A stretch of DNA of 26,265 bases from positions 1 to 26,265 of the forward strand of contig JBJTDR010000067.1 in assembly GCA_046092445.1 (NCBI GenBank). Reading direction: 5' to 3'. The stretch comes from CAIUPE01 sp046092445. Lineage in GTDB: Bacteria; Pseudomonadota; Alphaproteobacteria; Rhizobiales; Beijerinckiaceae. This document shows, piece after piece, positions 16,548-23,839 of this stretch. Numbering within the stretch: position 1 is the stretch's first letter; each line of letters starts with the position of its first letter. The notes under the pieces are model-generated. The model was not told the DNA's origin, did not search any database, and saw nothing but the letters and a program-made list of their open reading frames with translations. The position numbers and the translations under genes were made by a program.

Positions 16548-17552
16548 TCAGAAGCGCGCTGCGGCGCGAACATTCGTCAAAAATTGCTGCGTCGCGCGAT
16601 CAAATGAAAACTTCAGCGCAAACTCCCGGCACCGCGACCCCGGAATAGCCAGTGCCGCCCGCGCCGCCTGCCCGAGATCCGCATCCACAATCCCGACATC
16701 ACCCTCGGCAATCTCGCCGATCAACCCCTCGCCCGGAAATGCCGCCACCGGAGTTCCCGACGCAAGCGCCTCCAACAGAACGAGACCGAATGTTTCCGTC
16801 ACGCTCGGAAATACAAACACATCCGCCGCCGCATAAAGGGCCGCGAGCTCCTCGCCGAAGCGCGCCCCGAGAAACGTCACATCCGGATAAGCCGCTTCAA
16901 GCCGCGCACGATCCGGCCCGTCACCCACCATCACTTTCGACCCCGGCAGATCGAGCCCCAAAAATGCCTCGAGATTCTTCTCCACCGCCAACCGCGCCAC
17001 ACAGAGAAAAACCGGCCCCGGCAGATCGAAAACCTTCTCCTCCCGCGGACGGAAAAGCGCCGCATTAACCCCGCGCGACCATAACATCAGCCGCTCGAAC
17101 CCCTTTTCCCGTAATTCTGTCGCGAGCGACTCGGTCGCCACCATCGTACCCGCGCCTGCATTGTGAAACCGCCGCAACAACGCGTAGGTGACCCGCTCCG
17201 GTATCGGCGCCCGCGCCGCGATGTATTGCGGATATCGCGTGTGGTAACACGTCGTGTGGCGAATGCCGCGCTTCCGGCAATATCGCGATGCCATCAGCCC
17301 AAGTGGTCCTTCGGTCGCAATATGCACTGCATCGGCCTTCATCCCGTCCATGACGGCAGCCATTTTTTGAGGGCGCACGACGGATAGTCTGATCTCATTA
17401 TATCCCGGCATGGCGAAAGTATGAAAACGGTCAGGTGTTAAAAAAACGATTTCGTCCCCGAAACGCGGTGCCGACTCCGCCAAATGCTCAAGGCTACGAA
17501 CAACGCCGTTTACCTGCGGGTGCCACGCATCGGTGACAATCAGAATCCGCAT
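16548..17552 (-). CDS. GT4 glycosyltransferase, candidate lipid glycosyltransferase (Agt-like)
   Basis: A 334-residue GT-B glycosyltransferase, starting MRILIVTDAWHPQVNGVV with the N-terminal acceptor-domain pattern of family 4. The donor-site motif E-x7-E is visible in SVTETFGLVLLEAL. The length and the TDAWxPQxNGVV start fit the PimA/MgtA/Agt group that transfers glucose, mannose or glucuronate to lipid acceptors. It starts at ATG 17552, which shares one base with the stop of the PlcP-like gene, so translation is coupled. In other alphaproteobacteria the PlcP-Agt pair makes glycolipids from diacylglycerol when phosphate is scarce; that role is inferred here from the arrangement. Confidence 0.88.
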   Translation of the reverse strand: MRILIVTDAWHPQVNGVVRSLEHLAESAPRFGDEIVFLTPDRFHTFAMPGYNEIRLSVVRPQKMAAVMDGMKADAVHIATEGPLGLMASRYCRKRGIRHTTCYHTRYPQYIAARAPIPERVTYALLRRFHNAGAGTMVATESLATELREKGFERLMLWSRGVNAALFRPREEKVFDLPGPVFLCVARLAVEKNLEAFLGLDLPGSKVMVGDGPDRARLEAAYPDVTFLGARFGEELAALYAAADVFVFPSVTETFGLVLLEALASGTPVAAFPGEGLIGEIAEGDVGIVDADLGQAARAALAIPGSRCREFALKFSFDRATQQFLTNVRAAARF

Positions 17553-18355
17553 CAGGCAGCCGGTCGATATTGCCTGCCGGCCAGTTGGATAACATCGCCG
17601 ATCTCGGCAATCCTGGTCCAATGAACAATATGAAGCGAGCCGTCATGCTCCTCCACCAGCGCCGAGCATGAATCAACCCAGTCGCCCGTATTGGCATAGA
17701 TCACACCCAGCATGTTCCTGAGCACAGGCGCATGAATATGGCCACACACAACACCGTCAACATTGGCGCGCGCGGCATCATTGGCCACGGCCTTCTCGAA
17801 ATCACCAATGAAATTGACCGCCCGTTTCACCTTCTGCTTGCCCCACCCCGAAAAAGACCAATAGGACAGGCCAAGCCGCCGCCTGACCCACCCGATCGAA
17901 ATATTGATCGCGACAGCCAAATCATAAGCCCAATCGCCCAGATGCGCGAGCCATTTGACGTTGTTCACCACAACATCAAATTTGTCGCCATGCAGAATGA
18001 GCAGTCTCTTGCCATCAGCGGTTTCATGGATTGTTTCCTCGAGAATTTCCACACCGCCAACAGTCATACCGACATAATCACGAAGAAACTCGTCATGATT
18101 TCCCGGTACATAAATCATCCGCGTGCCCTTTCGGACTTTGCGCATGAGCTTCTGCACAACATCATTGTGCGCCTGCGGCCAGTACCAGCCCGATTTGAGA
18201 CGCCACCCGTCTATGATGTCTCCAACAAGATAGATGGTCTCTGCCTCGACATGTTTCAAAAAATCAAGGAGCAAATGGGCCTGACAGGCCTTGGTACCCA
18301 AATGGACATCCGACAGAAAAAGCGTTCGGATCTTCCGGCTTTTTGTATCGTCCAA
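17552..18355 (-). CDS. plcP: Metallophosphoesterase, PlcP-type phospholipase C (often annotated LpxH-like)
   Basis: A 267-residue calcineurin-like phosphoesterase with the metal-ligand motifs in order: SDVHLG (D16, H18), VGDIIDG (D46), GNHDE (85-89), HGD (122-124) and CGHIHAP near residue 214. It looks like the UDP-2,3-diacylglucosamine pyrophosphatase group, but the version paired with a GT4 gene is the PlcP of rhizobia and marine alphaproteobacteria, which removes the phospho-headgroup from phosphatidylcholine and other phospholipids to leave diacylglycerol. TTG 18355 is the likely start (GGGAGAGGG a few bases before it; no ATG upstream in frame). A Pho-box match lies at 18401-18418. Confidence 0.82.
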   Translation of the reverse strand: MDDTKSRKIRTLFLSDVHLGTKACQAHLLLDFLKHVEAETIYLVGDIIDGWRLKSGWYWPQAHNDVVQKLMRKVRKGTRMIYVPGNHDEFLRDYVGMTVGGVEILEETIHETADGKRLLILHGDKFDVVVNNVKWLAHLGDWAYDLAVAINISIGWVRRRLGLSYWSFSGWGKQKVKRAVNFIGDFEKAVANDAARANVDGVVCGHIHAPVLRNMLGVIYANTGDWVDSCSALVEEHDGSLHIVHWTRIAEIGDVIQLAGRQYRPAA

Positions 18356-18400
18356 AACCCTCTCCCGAACTCAACTGCGTGTCACGAACATCTCATTTTC

Positions 18401-18418
18401 ATGACAATCTTATGACGA
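18401..18418 (-). promoter_or_regulatory. Pho-box candidate upstream of plcP
   Basis: On the minus strand the site reads TCGTCAT-AAGA-TTGTCAT, i.e. two 7-base repeats 11 bases apart sharing GTCAT. The PhoB consensus is CTGTCAT-N4-CTGTCAT, so 5 of 7 and 6 of 7 bases match. It lies 46 bases before the plcP start codon, the right place for PhoB activation under phosphate limitation. No binding evidence is available from sequence alone. Confidence 0.6.
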
Positions 18419-18436
18419 TCCCCGATAATCACATGA

Positions 18437-18449
18437 TTCATGTCATGAA
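18437..18449. promoter_or_regulatory. Short palindrome between plcP and the SDR gene
   Basis: TTCATG-T-CATGAA is a perfect 13-base inverted repeat upstream of the Pho-box. It could be an operator for an unknown regulator, or chance; the binding protein is unknown. Confidence 0.25.
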
Positions 18450-18480
18450 CAATGCTCGGAAGTTTGCTTAGACGCCCATG

Positions 18481-19299
18481 TCAGCTTGCCCAGTTCTGTT
18501 TGAAATCACCATGGAGCGTAATGCCTCCGCACGCATAGATTGTTTGACCCGTAATATAGGCCGCCTCGTCTGACGCCAGAAATGCATAAACCGCTGCAAT
18601 CTCTGCAGGCTCGGCAGCGCGTCCCAAAGGAATATGGCTTTCCACATCGGCCTTCTGCCTGGCGTTATGTCGCCACGCATCATTCATGCTCGTCAGAACT
18701 GCTCCGGGACCAACTGCGTTCACGCGAATCCCCTGATCCGAGAATTCAAGCGCAAGCGTCCGCGTCAGATTGCCCAACCCTCCCTTGCTGATCGAATAGG
18801 CCAGATATCCCGGCTTCGGGATCACTTCATGCACGCTGGTTGTATTGATGATCACACCTCCGCCAGCTCGTCCAAGAAAATGTCGGATCGCGGCCTCCGC
18901 ACAATAAGCCTGCCCGGTCAGATTGACCGCAATGATCCGATCGAAAGACTCATGATCAAAGCCGTCACCCGGCGTCGCCGCCTGAATACCGGCATTGTTG
19001 ATCAAAATATCGAGATGCTTCCAGTCGCCGATCACCCGGTCCATCATCTCCCTGATCGCCGTCGGAGAAGCAATATCTGCCTCGACCACGATATGCGGGC
19101 GACCTGTTCGGCCATGGCGGCTGTCAATCGCAAGAACGGCCTTGAGCGTCTCGGCTGCCTCGACCGCATCGCGGTAATGATTAATGGCAACAATCGCGCC
19201 CTCCGCTGCGAAACGCTCCGCAATGGCACGCCCTATCCCGCGAGAACCGCCGGTTATCAGCGCAAAACGTCCGTCAAATCGGGAAAATAAGTGTGTCAT
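18481..19299 (-). CDS. Short-chain dehydrogenase/reductase (classical SDR)
   Basis: A 272-residue NAD(P)H-dependent oxidoreductase with the classical SDR signature: cofactor motif GGSRGIG at 17-23, NNAG at 101-104, catalytic S155, and Y168-x3-K172 in AYSISKGG, followed by RVNAVGPGAV. The closest style is the glucose 1-dehydrogenase/FabG-like group, often involved in sugar or acid metabolism. Specificity is unknown. It is preceded on the same strand by MsrQ with an 85-base gap, and by its own AGGAC-like ribosome site; co-transcription is possible but not shown. Confidence 0.9.
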   Translation of the reverse strand: MTHLFSRFDGRFALITGGSRGIGRAIAERFAAEGAIVAINHYRDAVEAAETLKAVLAIDSRHGRTGRPHIVVEADIASPTAIREMMDRVIGDWKHLDILINNAGIQAATPGDGFDHESFDRIIAVNLTGQAYCAEAAIRHFLGRAGGGVIINTTSVHEVIPKPGYLAYSISKGGLGNLTRTLALEFSDQGIRVNAVGPGAVLTSMNDAWRHNARQKADVESHIPLGRAAEPAEIAAVYAFLASDEAAYITGQTIYACGGITLHGDFKQNWAS

Positions 19300-19384
19300 T
19301 CGACCATGTCCTGTTCATTACCGGCACTACAGATCTGTTGAACCACGGAATACTCAAGGATTGGAGAGATTTACCAGTTGTTTT

Positions 19385-20038
19385 TTAGCCGTGAAAGCGC
19401 TTTTTCGTAAGTAATCGATATCCCAGCAGCACTATTAAAACACCGGCATAAATCGCCGGCCATAGTATATCTCGCTTCACAAGCCACCAGTAATGAACAA
19501 CGCCAAGTATAGCGATAATATAGACAGAGCGATGCAGCAAAATCCAACGATGTCCACCCAGGCGTTGGACCCAGCCTCTCGTCGACGTAACCGCAAGCGG
19601 AATGAGCAAAATAAACGCCGCGATCCCGACAAAAATAAAGGGCCTTTTAAAAATGTCCTGGAGAATCTCGTCGAAACGAAAGAACCGATCAAACGCGATG
19701 TAAGACATGAGATGTAGGGAGGCATAGAAGAACGCAAAAAGCCCTGCCATACGCCTGAATTTGATCAGATCATTCAGCCCCGTCATTCGCCTCAAGGGTG
19801 AAATCGCGAGCGTGATCAACAAAAAATAGATCGCCCAGTCTCCGGTCCGATGGAGAACCATCTCCGCAGGATTAGCGCCGAAAAGCCGCATATTACCCGT
19901 TAACAATGCGACAAGAAGCTCGGCCACCGGCCACAGGGAAACGATGAAAACCGCTACTTTCAACCCCGAAACAAGTCTCTTTTTGCTGAGACCGATTGAT
20001 TCGGAAACAGTCCGAAGGCGAGAAACCTGAACGCCCAT
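19385..20038 (-). CDS. msrQ: Heme-binding membrane subunit of the periplasmic methionine sulfoxide reductase system
   Basis: A 217-residue inner-membrane b-type cytochrome-like protein that passes electrons from the respiratory chain (quinones or flavin) to MsrP. It has about six hydrophobic segments, with likely heme histidines in HRTGDWAIY, ASLHLMSY and HRSVYIIAILGVVHYWW, typical of MsrQ (formerly YedZ). The ATG at 20038 follows the msrP stop by two bases; an in-frame TTG at 20044 would overlap it. Membership in the MsrPQ pair is firm. Confidence 0.94.
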   Translation of the reverse strand: MGVQVSRLRTVSESIGLSKKRLVSGLKVAVFIVSLWPVAELLVALLTGNMRLFGANPAEMVLHRTGDWAIYFLLITLAISPLRRMTGLNDLIKFRRMAGLFAFFYASLHLMSYIAFDRFFRFDEILQDIFKRPFIFVGIAAFILLIPLAVTSTRGWVQRLGGHRWILLHRSVYIIAILGVVHYWWLVKRDILWPAIYAGVLIVLLGYRLLTKKRFHG

Positions 20039-20040
20039 GA

Positions 20041-20982
20041 TCAATAATTCACTTTCAGGTCCATCCCGGAATAAAGACTCGCGACCTGTTCACCGTAGCC
20101 ATTGAACTTCTCCGTATCCCGGCTTGCAAAGAAATCGGGCAGGAGCCTCTCCCGCTTCTGGCTCCAGCGCGGATGATCCACCTCCGGGTTCACATTCGAG
20201 TAGAAACCGTATTCCCTCGGATTTGCCCCCGCCCACGCCGTAACCGGCTGTTTTTCGACGAATTCGATCCGGACAATCGATTTTCCGCTCTTGAATCCGT
20301 ATTTCCAGGGTACGATCATCCGCACAGGCGCACCATTCTGGTTCGCCAATGTCTGCCCATACATGCCGACCGTCAGCAATGTCAGCGGATGCATCGCCTC
20401 GTCTAAGCGCAGCCCCTCTGTGTAGGGCCAATCAAGCATGTCGCTTCTAAGTCCGGGCATTTCGGATGGGCGGTTTACGGTCACGAATTTCACATACTTG
20501 GCCCGGCTAGTCGGCTCCACAAGCGCCGCAATCTTGTTGAATTCTAGTCCGATCCACGGAATCACCATCGACCACGCTTCAACGCAACGGAAGCGATAAA
20601 TCCGTTCCTCAAGGCCCATATCGATGAGCTGGTCGACATCAATTGTTCGCGGTTTTGTCACTTCGCCAACAATCTCGATGGTCCACGGCTTCGTCGTCAA
20701 TGTGCTGGCATTACGGGCCGGATCACTCTTCGACGTGCCGAACTCGTAGAAATTATTATAGGACGTCGCCAAATCATGATCTGTCGGGGTATCAGAGATC
20801 TTTGGTGCCGTGTTGGGAAGCGCCTCGAGTGGTCGGCGGAGACCTGATGCAAATGCCGCTTTCCCCATCATTGCCAAGGCACTGCCGCCTGCAGCAGCGG
20901 CCAATAAAGCCCGACGGTTCAGATAAACCTCCCTAGGGGTAATTTCCGATGACGGAATAGGTTTTGAGATCAATCGCGGCAT
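20041..20982 (-). CDS. msrP: Periplasmic methionine sulfoxide reductase, molybdopterin catalytic subunit
   Basis: A 313-residue molybdoenzyme that repairs oxidised methionines in periplasmic proteins. It carries a twin-arginine signal (LNRRALLAAAAGG, R23-R24, cleavage likely after AFA at residue 45) and the molybdenum-binding cysteine C133 in FRCVEAW, a hallmark of the sulfite-oxidase/MsrP fold. The C-terminal part with NPREYGFYSNVNP is typical for MsrP. ATG 20982 is preceded by GAGGGAGA; an in-frame TTG lies 18 bases earlier but has no such site. Directly followed by msrQ. Confidence 0.95.
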   Translation of the reverse strand: MPRLISKPIPSSEITPREVYLNRRALLAAAAGGSALAMMGKAAFASGLRRPLEALPNTAPKISDTPTDHDLATSYNNFYEFGTSKSDPARNASTLTTKPWTIEIVGEVTKPRTIDVDQLIDMGLEERIYRFRCVEAWSMVIPWIGLEFNKIAALVEPTSRAKYVKFVTVNRPSEMPGLRSDMLDWPYTEGLRLDEAMHPLTLLTVGMYGQTLANQNGAPVRMIVPWKYGFKSGKSIVRIEFVEKQPVTAWAGANPREYGFYSNVNPEVDHPRWSQKRERLLPDFFASRDTEKFNGYGEQVASLYSGMDLKVNY

Positions 20983-21076
20983 GGGTGTCTCCCTCGTCAA
21001 TTTTCCTGACCAAACAGATACGCACGCAACATTTATTGGACCTTAAGCATCCTTGAATTCAAAAAAGGCGATCGAA

Positions 21077-22003
21077 TTACACGGAAACAAACGCCTCAAC
21101 CGCAGGGCGGTTTGGAATTGGTGCCACCGCACCATATCCCTGTGTCGATAATGCGGCAGCGCCATTTGCATAACGCGCCGCTAAAAATGGGTCGCCACTC
21201 CGCCTCCACTCCGCGAGAAATGCGCCGTCAAACGTATCACCCGCACCTGTGGCATCAACGGCGTTTACAACCATCGTCGGAACATGTCGCTTCTCTGCTG
21301 GTGTCGCGACCATCGTCCCGTCCTTGCCGAGCGTTAAAGCAACGATTTGGCATCCGAGAGCCAGATAGGCATCACAGATGTCATCCGGCGTCTGTAACCC
21401 GGTCAATTGTCTGGCATCGTCTAGGCCAGGCAGGGCAATGTCACTAAGCGCAAGCGCCGCATGGATAACCGCCCGTGCCCGGTCAAGCGGCCAAAGTCGC
21501 AATCTCAAATTCGTATCATAACTCGTGACTGTTCCGGATGACCGAGCGTGTCTCAATGCTTCGAAAACAAGATCACAAGCGCTAACCGAGATCGCCTGAC
21601 TGATCCCGGAAACATGCAAAATATGAGATGATTCGATCAATTTTTTGGGAATATCGGAGACGCCCATCAAGCTCGCAGCTGAAGCCGCCCGATAATAACT
21701 GAACTGATGTCCATCCTTGCCGTGAGAAATAAAATAAATCCCGGTCCTCGCATCGGTCCGAACCTTTACGCTTTCGCGGTTTATGCCCTCCCGATCCCAC
21801 AAATCGAGAAAATCCTGCCCGAAGGCATCATCCCCGACCGCTGTAACATAAGCGACACTTGCCCCCTGCCGGGCAGCTGCGATCGCCGTATTCGACGTAT
21901 CACCGCCGTAACCGGGCAGATAGAGTATCTCGCCCGCACGCGTTGTTTCACTGAATTCCATCAGGGGTTCACCGATGGCGACGAGGTCATTGGAGCGATT
22001 CAT
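21077..22003 (-). CDS. kdgK: PfkB-family sugar kinase, 2-dehydro-3-deoxygluconokinase-like
   Basis: A 308-residue ribokinase-fold kinase. The N-terminal GYGGDTSNTA motif (31-40) and the catalytic base D256 in DATGAGDTF (250-258) define the PfkB family. The YDTNLRLRLW segment (162-171) matches the sugar-acid-binding style of 2-keto-3-deoxygluconate kinases, which feed the Entner-Doudoroff or pectin/alginate breakdown routes. No sugar-acid genes are next to it here, so the substrate assignment is from sequence pattern only. It is divergent from hsp20. Confidence 0.82.
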   Translation of the reverse strand: MNRSNDLVAIGEPLMEFSETTRAGEILYLPGYGGDTSNTAIAAARQGASVAYVTAVGDDAFGQDFLDLWDREGINRESVKVRTDARTGIYFISHGKDGHQFSYYRAASAASLMGVSDIPKKLIESSHILHVSGISQAISVSACDLVFEALRHARSSGTVTSYDTNLRLRLWPLDRARAVIHAALALSDIALPGLDDARQLTGLQTPDDICDAYLALGCQIVALTLGKDGTMVATPAEKRHVPTMVVNAVDATGAGDTFDGAFLAEWRRSGDPFLAARYANGAAALSTQGYGAVAPIPNRPAVEAFVSV

Positions 22004-22075
22004 GGTAAAATTCTCGGAATAGACATTGGACTAGTCTTCGTGGATGTTCATCAGGTTGGCAACTGTTCATACCCC

Positions 22076-22104
22076 CTTGAAGATACGTTTTAAACCACCC
22101 ATAT
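22076..22104 (+). promoter_or_regulatory. Sigma-32 (RpoH)-like promoter of the Hsp20 gene
   Basis: CTTGAA at 22076-22081 and ACCCATAT at 22097-22104 are spaced by 15 bases and match the heat-shock pattern CTTGAA...CCCCATNT with one mismatch in the -10. It lies about 78 bases upstream of the hsp20 start, in the gap divergent with the kinase gene. Confidence 0.55.
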
Positions 22105-22181
22105 CTCGCCTATGGTTTAGAGAACCTTGAAGTGCTGCATGAGCAGGCTTCCACTACGAAGTGCCTCGAAAGGGCTTCGCC

Positions 22182-22610
22182 ATGACAAGAATATCGCCTT
22201 TATCGTCACCATTTCTACTCGGCTTCAATGATATTGAACGCGCGCTTTCACGGGTCACGAAATCCGCTGGTGAAGGATATCCACCCTATAACATCGAGCG
22301 TCTGGCGAAGACAGACAAAGACCCCGAGAGGCTCAGGATCACGCTGGCTGTAGCAGGGTTCACACGCGATCAATTGGACGTATCCGTCGAAGACAGCCAA
22401 CTTGTCATCCGCGGGCGCCAAACGGAAGATAAGGAGCGCCTCTTTCTGCATCGGGGCATTGCCGCACGACAATTCCAGCGCAGTTTTCTGCTTGTCGAAG
22501 GCATGCAGGTTCTGAGTGCCGATCTGTCAAACGGACTTCTCGCGATTGATCTTGCCAGGCCGGAACCCGACCGGATCACTCGGAAAGTCAATATCGTCAG
22601 CCGCGATTGA
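22182..22610 (+). CDS. Small heat-shock protein, Hsp20/alpha-crystallin family (IbpA-like)
   Basis: A 142-residue ATP-independent chaperone that holds unfolding proteins. The alpha-crystallin domain is visible from about residue 48: YRITLAVAGF-style start (LRITLAVAGFT), then RQTED, AARQFQRSFLL and the LSNGLLAIDL strand. Short N-terminal arm and C-terminal tail, as in rhizobial class A proteins. ATG 22182 is preceded by AAAGGG; an in-frame GTG at 22161 is less likely. Followed by DUF1150 with a 45-base gap, the usual pair in alphaproteobacteria, and preceded by a sigma-32-like promoter. Confidence 0.93.
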   Translation: MTRISPLSSPFLLGFNDIERALSRVTKSAGEGYPPYNIERLAKTDKDPERLRITLAVAGFTRDQLDVSVEDSQLVIRGRQTEDKERLFLHRGIAARQFQRSFLLVEGMQVLSADLSNGLLAIDLARPEPDRITRKVNIVSRD

Positions 22611-22655
22611 AAAACGTCGAATCAAGGTCATTTTACACCGCTCAAGGAGGGTTGA

Positions 22656-22934
22656 ATGAATTCCAAGACCACGAATACGGTGCCAACCGCAAACATGAGT
22701 CCAATGTCAATCGAAGCACTTGCTGCTTTGGGCGGCGGAAAATTGGCTTACCTGAAGCCGATCAAGTCGGATGATATAGGCATCATCTTCCCGGGTGCGC
22801 CGCAAATTGCGTCGGGCCTGAACTTGTTTGCCCTGCTGGCTGCGGACGGATCACCGATTCTGATCACAGACTCTCGTGATGCTGCCCTCGCAAACGCCAT
22901 GGAGCAGGATCTCGAAACCGTCAGCATTCACTGA
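22656..22934 (+). CDS. DUF1150 family protein
   Basis: A 92-residue protein with the family segment LAALGGGKLAYLKPIKSDD (20 onwards) and GLNLFALLAADGSPI, then a short acidic C-terminus. It is found next to hsp20 in many alphaproteobacteria; its function is not known, and a link to heat-shock proteins is likely from context. A strong AAGGAGGG ribosome site lies just before the ATG. Same operon as hsp20, probably under the sigma-32-like promoter at 22076. Confidence 0.9.
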   Translation: MNSKTTNTVPTANMSPMSIEALAALGGGKLAYLKPIKSDDIGIIFPGAPQIASGLNLFALLAADGSPILITDSRDAALANAMEQDLETVSIH

Positions 22935-22953
22935 TCGTCTCGATTCTTTCGAC

Positions 22954-23721
22954 CTAAATCAGGCGCACCATCTGAGTAAGGCAGTCGAGAAGCAAGCTTA
23001 TCTCTCTCGGCCGACTGAGCGAGTGATCGCCACCTTTGATCAACGTCAGACTTGCCGATTCACCAGCAAGCCGCTCGATCAGCCTGACCGCATGCTGCCA
23101 TGGCACGTCCGTATCTTCCATCCCCTGAAGAATCCTGACCGGACAGCCCGTGTGAATAGGATGATCGAGCAGAAGATGATTCCGGCCATCATCAATGAGC
23201 TTCGATGTAAGCGTAATCGGCCCCCTGTCGCTGGATCGAACCCATTTTCCTCGCTTTTTCAATATTTTACGGGTCTCCATATCAAGACGATCCCAAAGAA
23301 GTCGCTCAGTAAAATCCGTCGCCGGCGCAATCAGAATGATGCCCTTCGGCGTCTTTAGACCTTCTCTTGGGAGCGCCCTGAGTGCAAGCAGAACAAGCCA
23401 CGCGCCCATTGATGAGCCAATCAAGACGGTCGGCTGATCATCAAAATGTTTTAATACGGCGATGCTATCGCCAAGCCAGTCTGAAAGCGTACACTCCTCA
23501 AAGACTCGATCTGATCGTCCATGGCCACTGTAATCAAACCGAACGAAGGAATTTCCGCAATTTTGTGCCCATTCAGTGATGATTGAAGCCTTTGTCGACT
23601 CCATGTTTGAATGAAGGCCCCCGAAGAAAACTACTCGGGGACCATCTCCCTTGAAGGCTTTCACTGCAATTCGACTTTTCGCTCGCCCAGTTCCGTGCTC
23701 AATAAATTGCAAATCAGTCAT
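22954..23721 (-). CDS. Alpha/beta hydrolase, ABHD10-like
   Basis: A 255-residue serine hydrolase. The catalytic triad is clear: nucleophile S104 in GSSMG (102-106), acid in GMEDTDVPW (D203 or D205), and H233 in GGDHSL. The whole sequence pattern (RFDYSGHGRSD at 61-71, CTLSDW, then GCPVRILQGMEDTDVPW) is strikingly like mammalian ABHD10, a mitochondrial depalmitoylase and acyl-glucuronide esterase. A thioesterase or esterase role is thus plausible but not proven. ATG 23721 has a clear AGGAG five bases in front; the frame stays open upstream but without a ribosome site. Divergent from the glycosyltransferase. Confidence 0.88.
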   Translation of the reverse strand: MTDLQFIEHGTGRAKSRIAVKAFKGDGPRVVFFGGLHSNMESTKASIITEWAQNCGNSFVRFDYSGHGRSDRVFEECTLSDWLGDSIAVLKHFDDQPTVLIGSSMGAWLVLLALRALPREGLKTPKGIILIAPATDFTERLLWDRLDMETRKILKKRGKWVRSSDRGPITLTSKLIDDGRNHLLLDHPIHTGCPVRILQGMEDTDVPWQHAVRLIERLAGESASLTLIKGGDHSLSRPREISLLLDCLTQMVRLI

Positions 23722-23839
23722 GTTACTCCTAAACACGCGCGCATGGCAGCAAAAGAGTGCTACAAGCGTTGAGTCAGTGATAAGGGTGCCCGAATCGACG
23801 AAACCGATCCGAGAAGAGTCCGAATAGAGCCGGTTTGAG

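Noticed and set aside
20036..20044. TTG 20044 as msrQ start
   Set aside because: ATG 20038 is two codons downstream and avoids overlap with the msrP stop; the difference is only two residues.
22126..22152. Second CTTGAA as another heat-shock promoter before hsp20
   Set aside because: No CCCAT-like -10 follows at a suitable distance.
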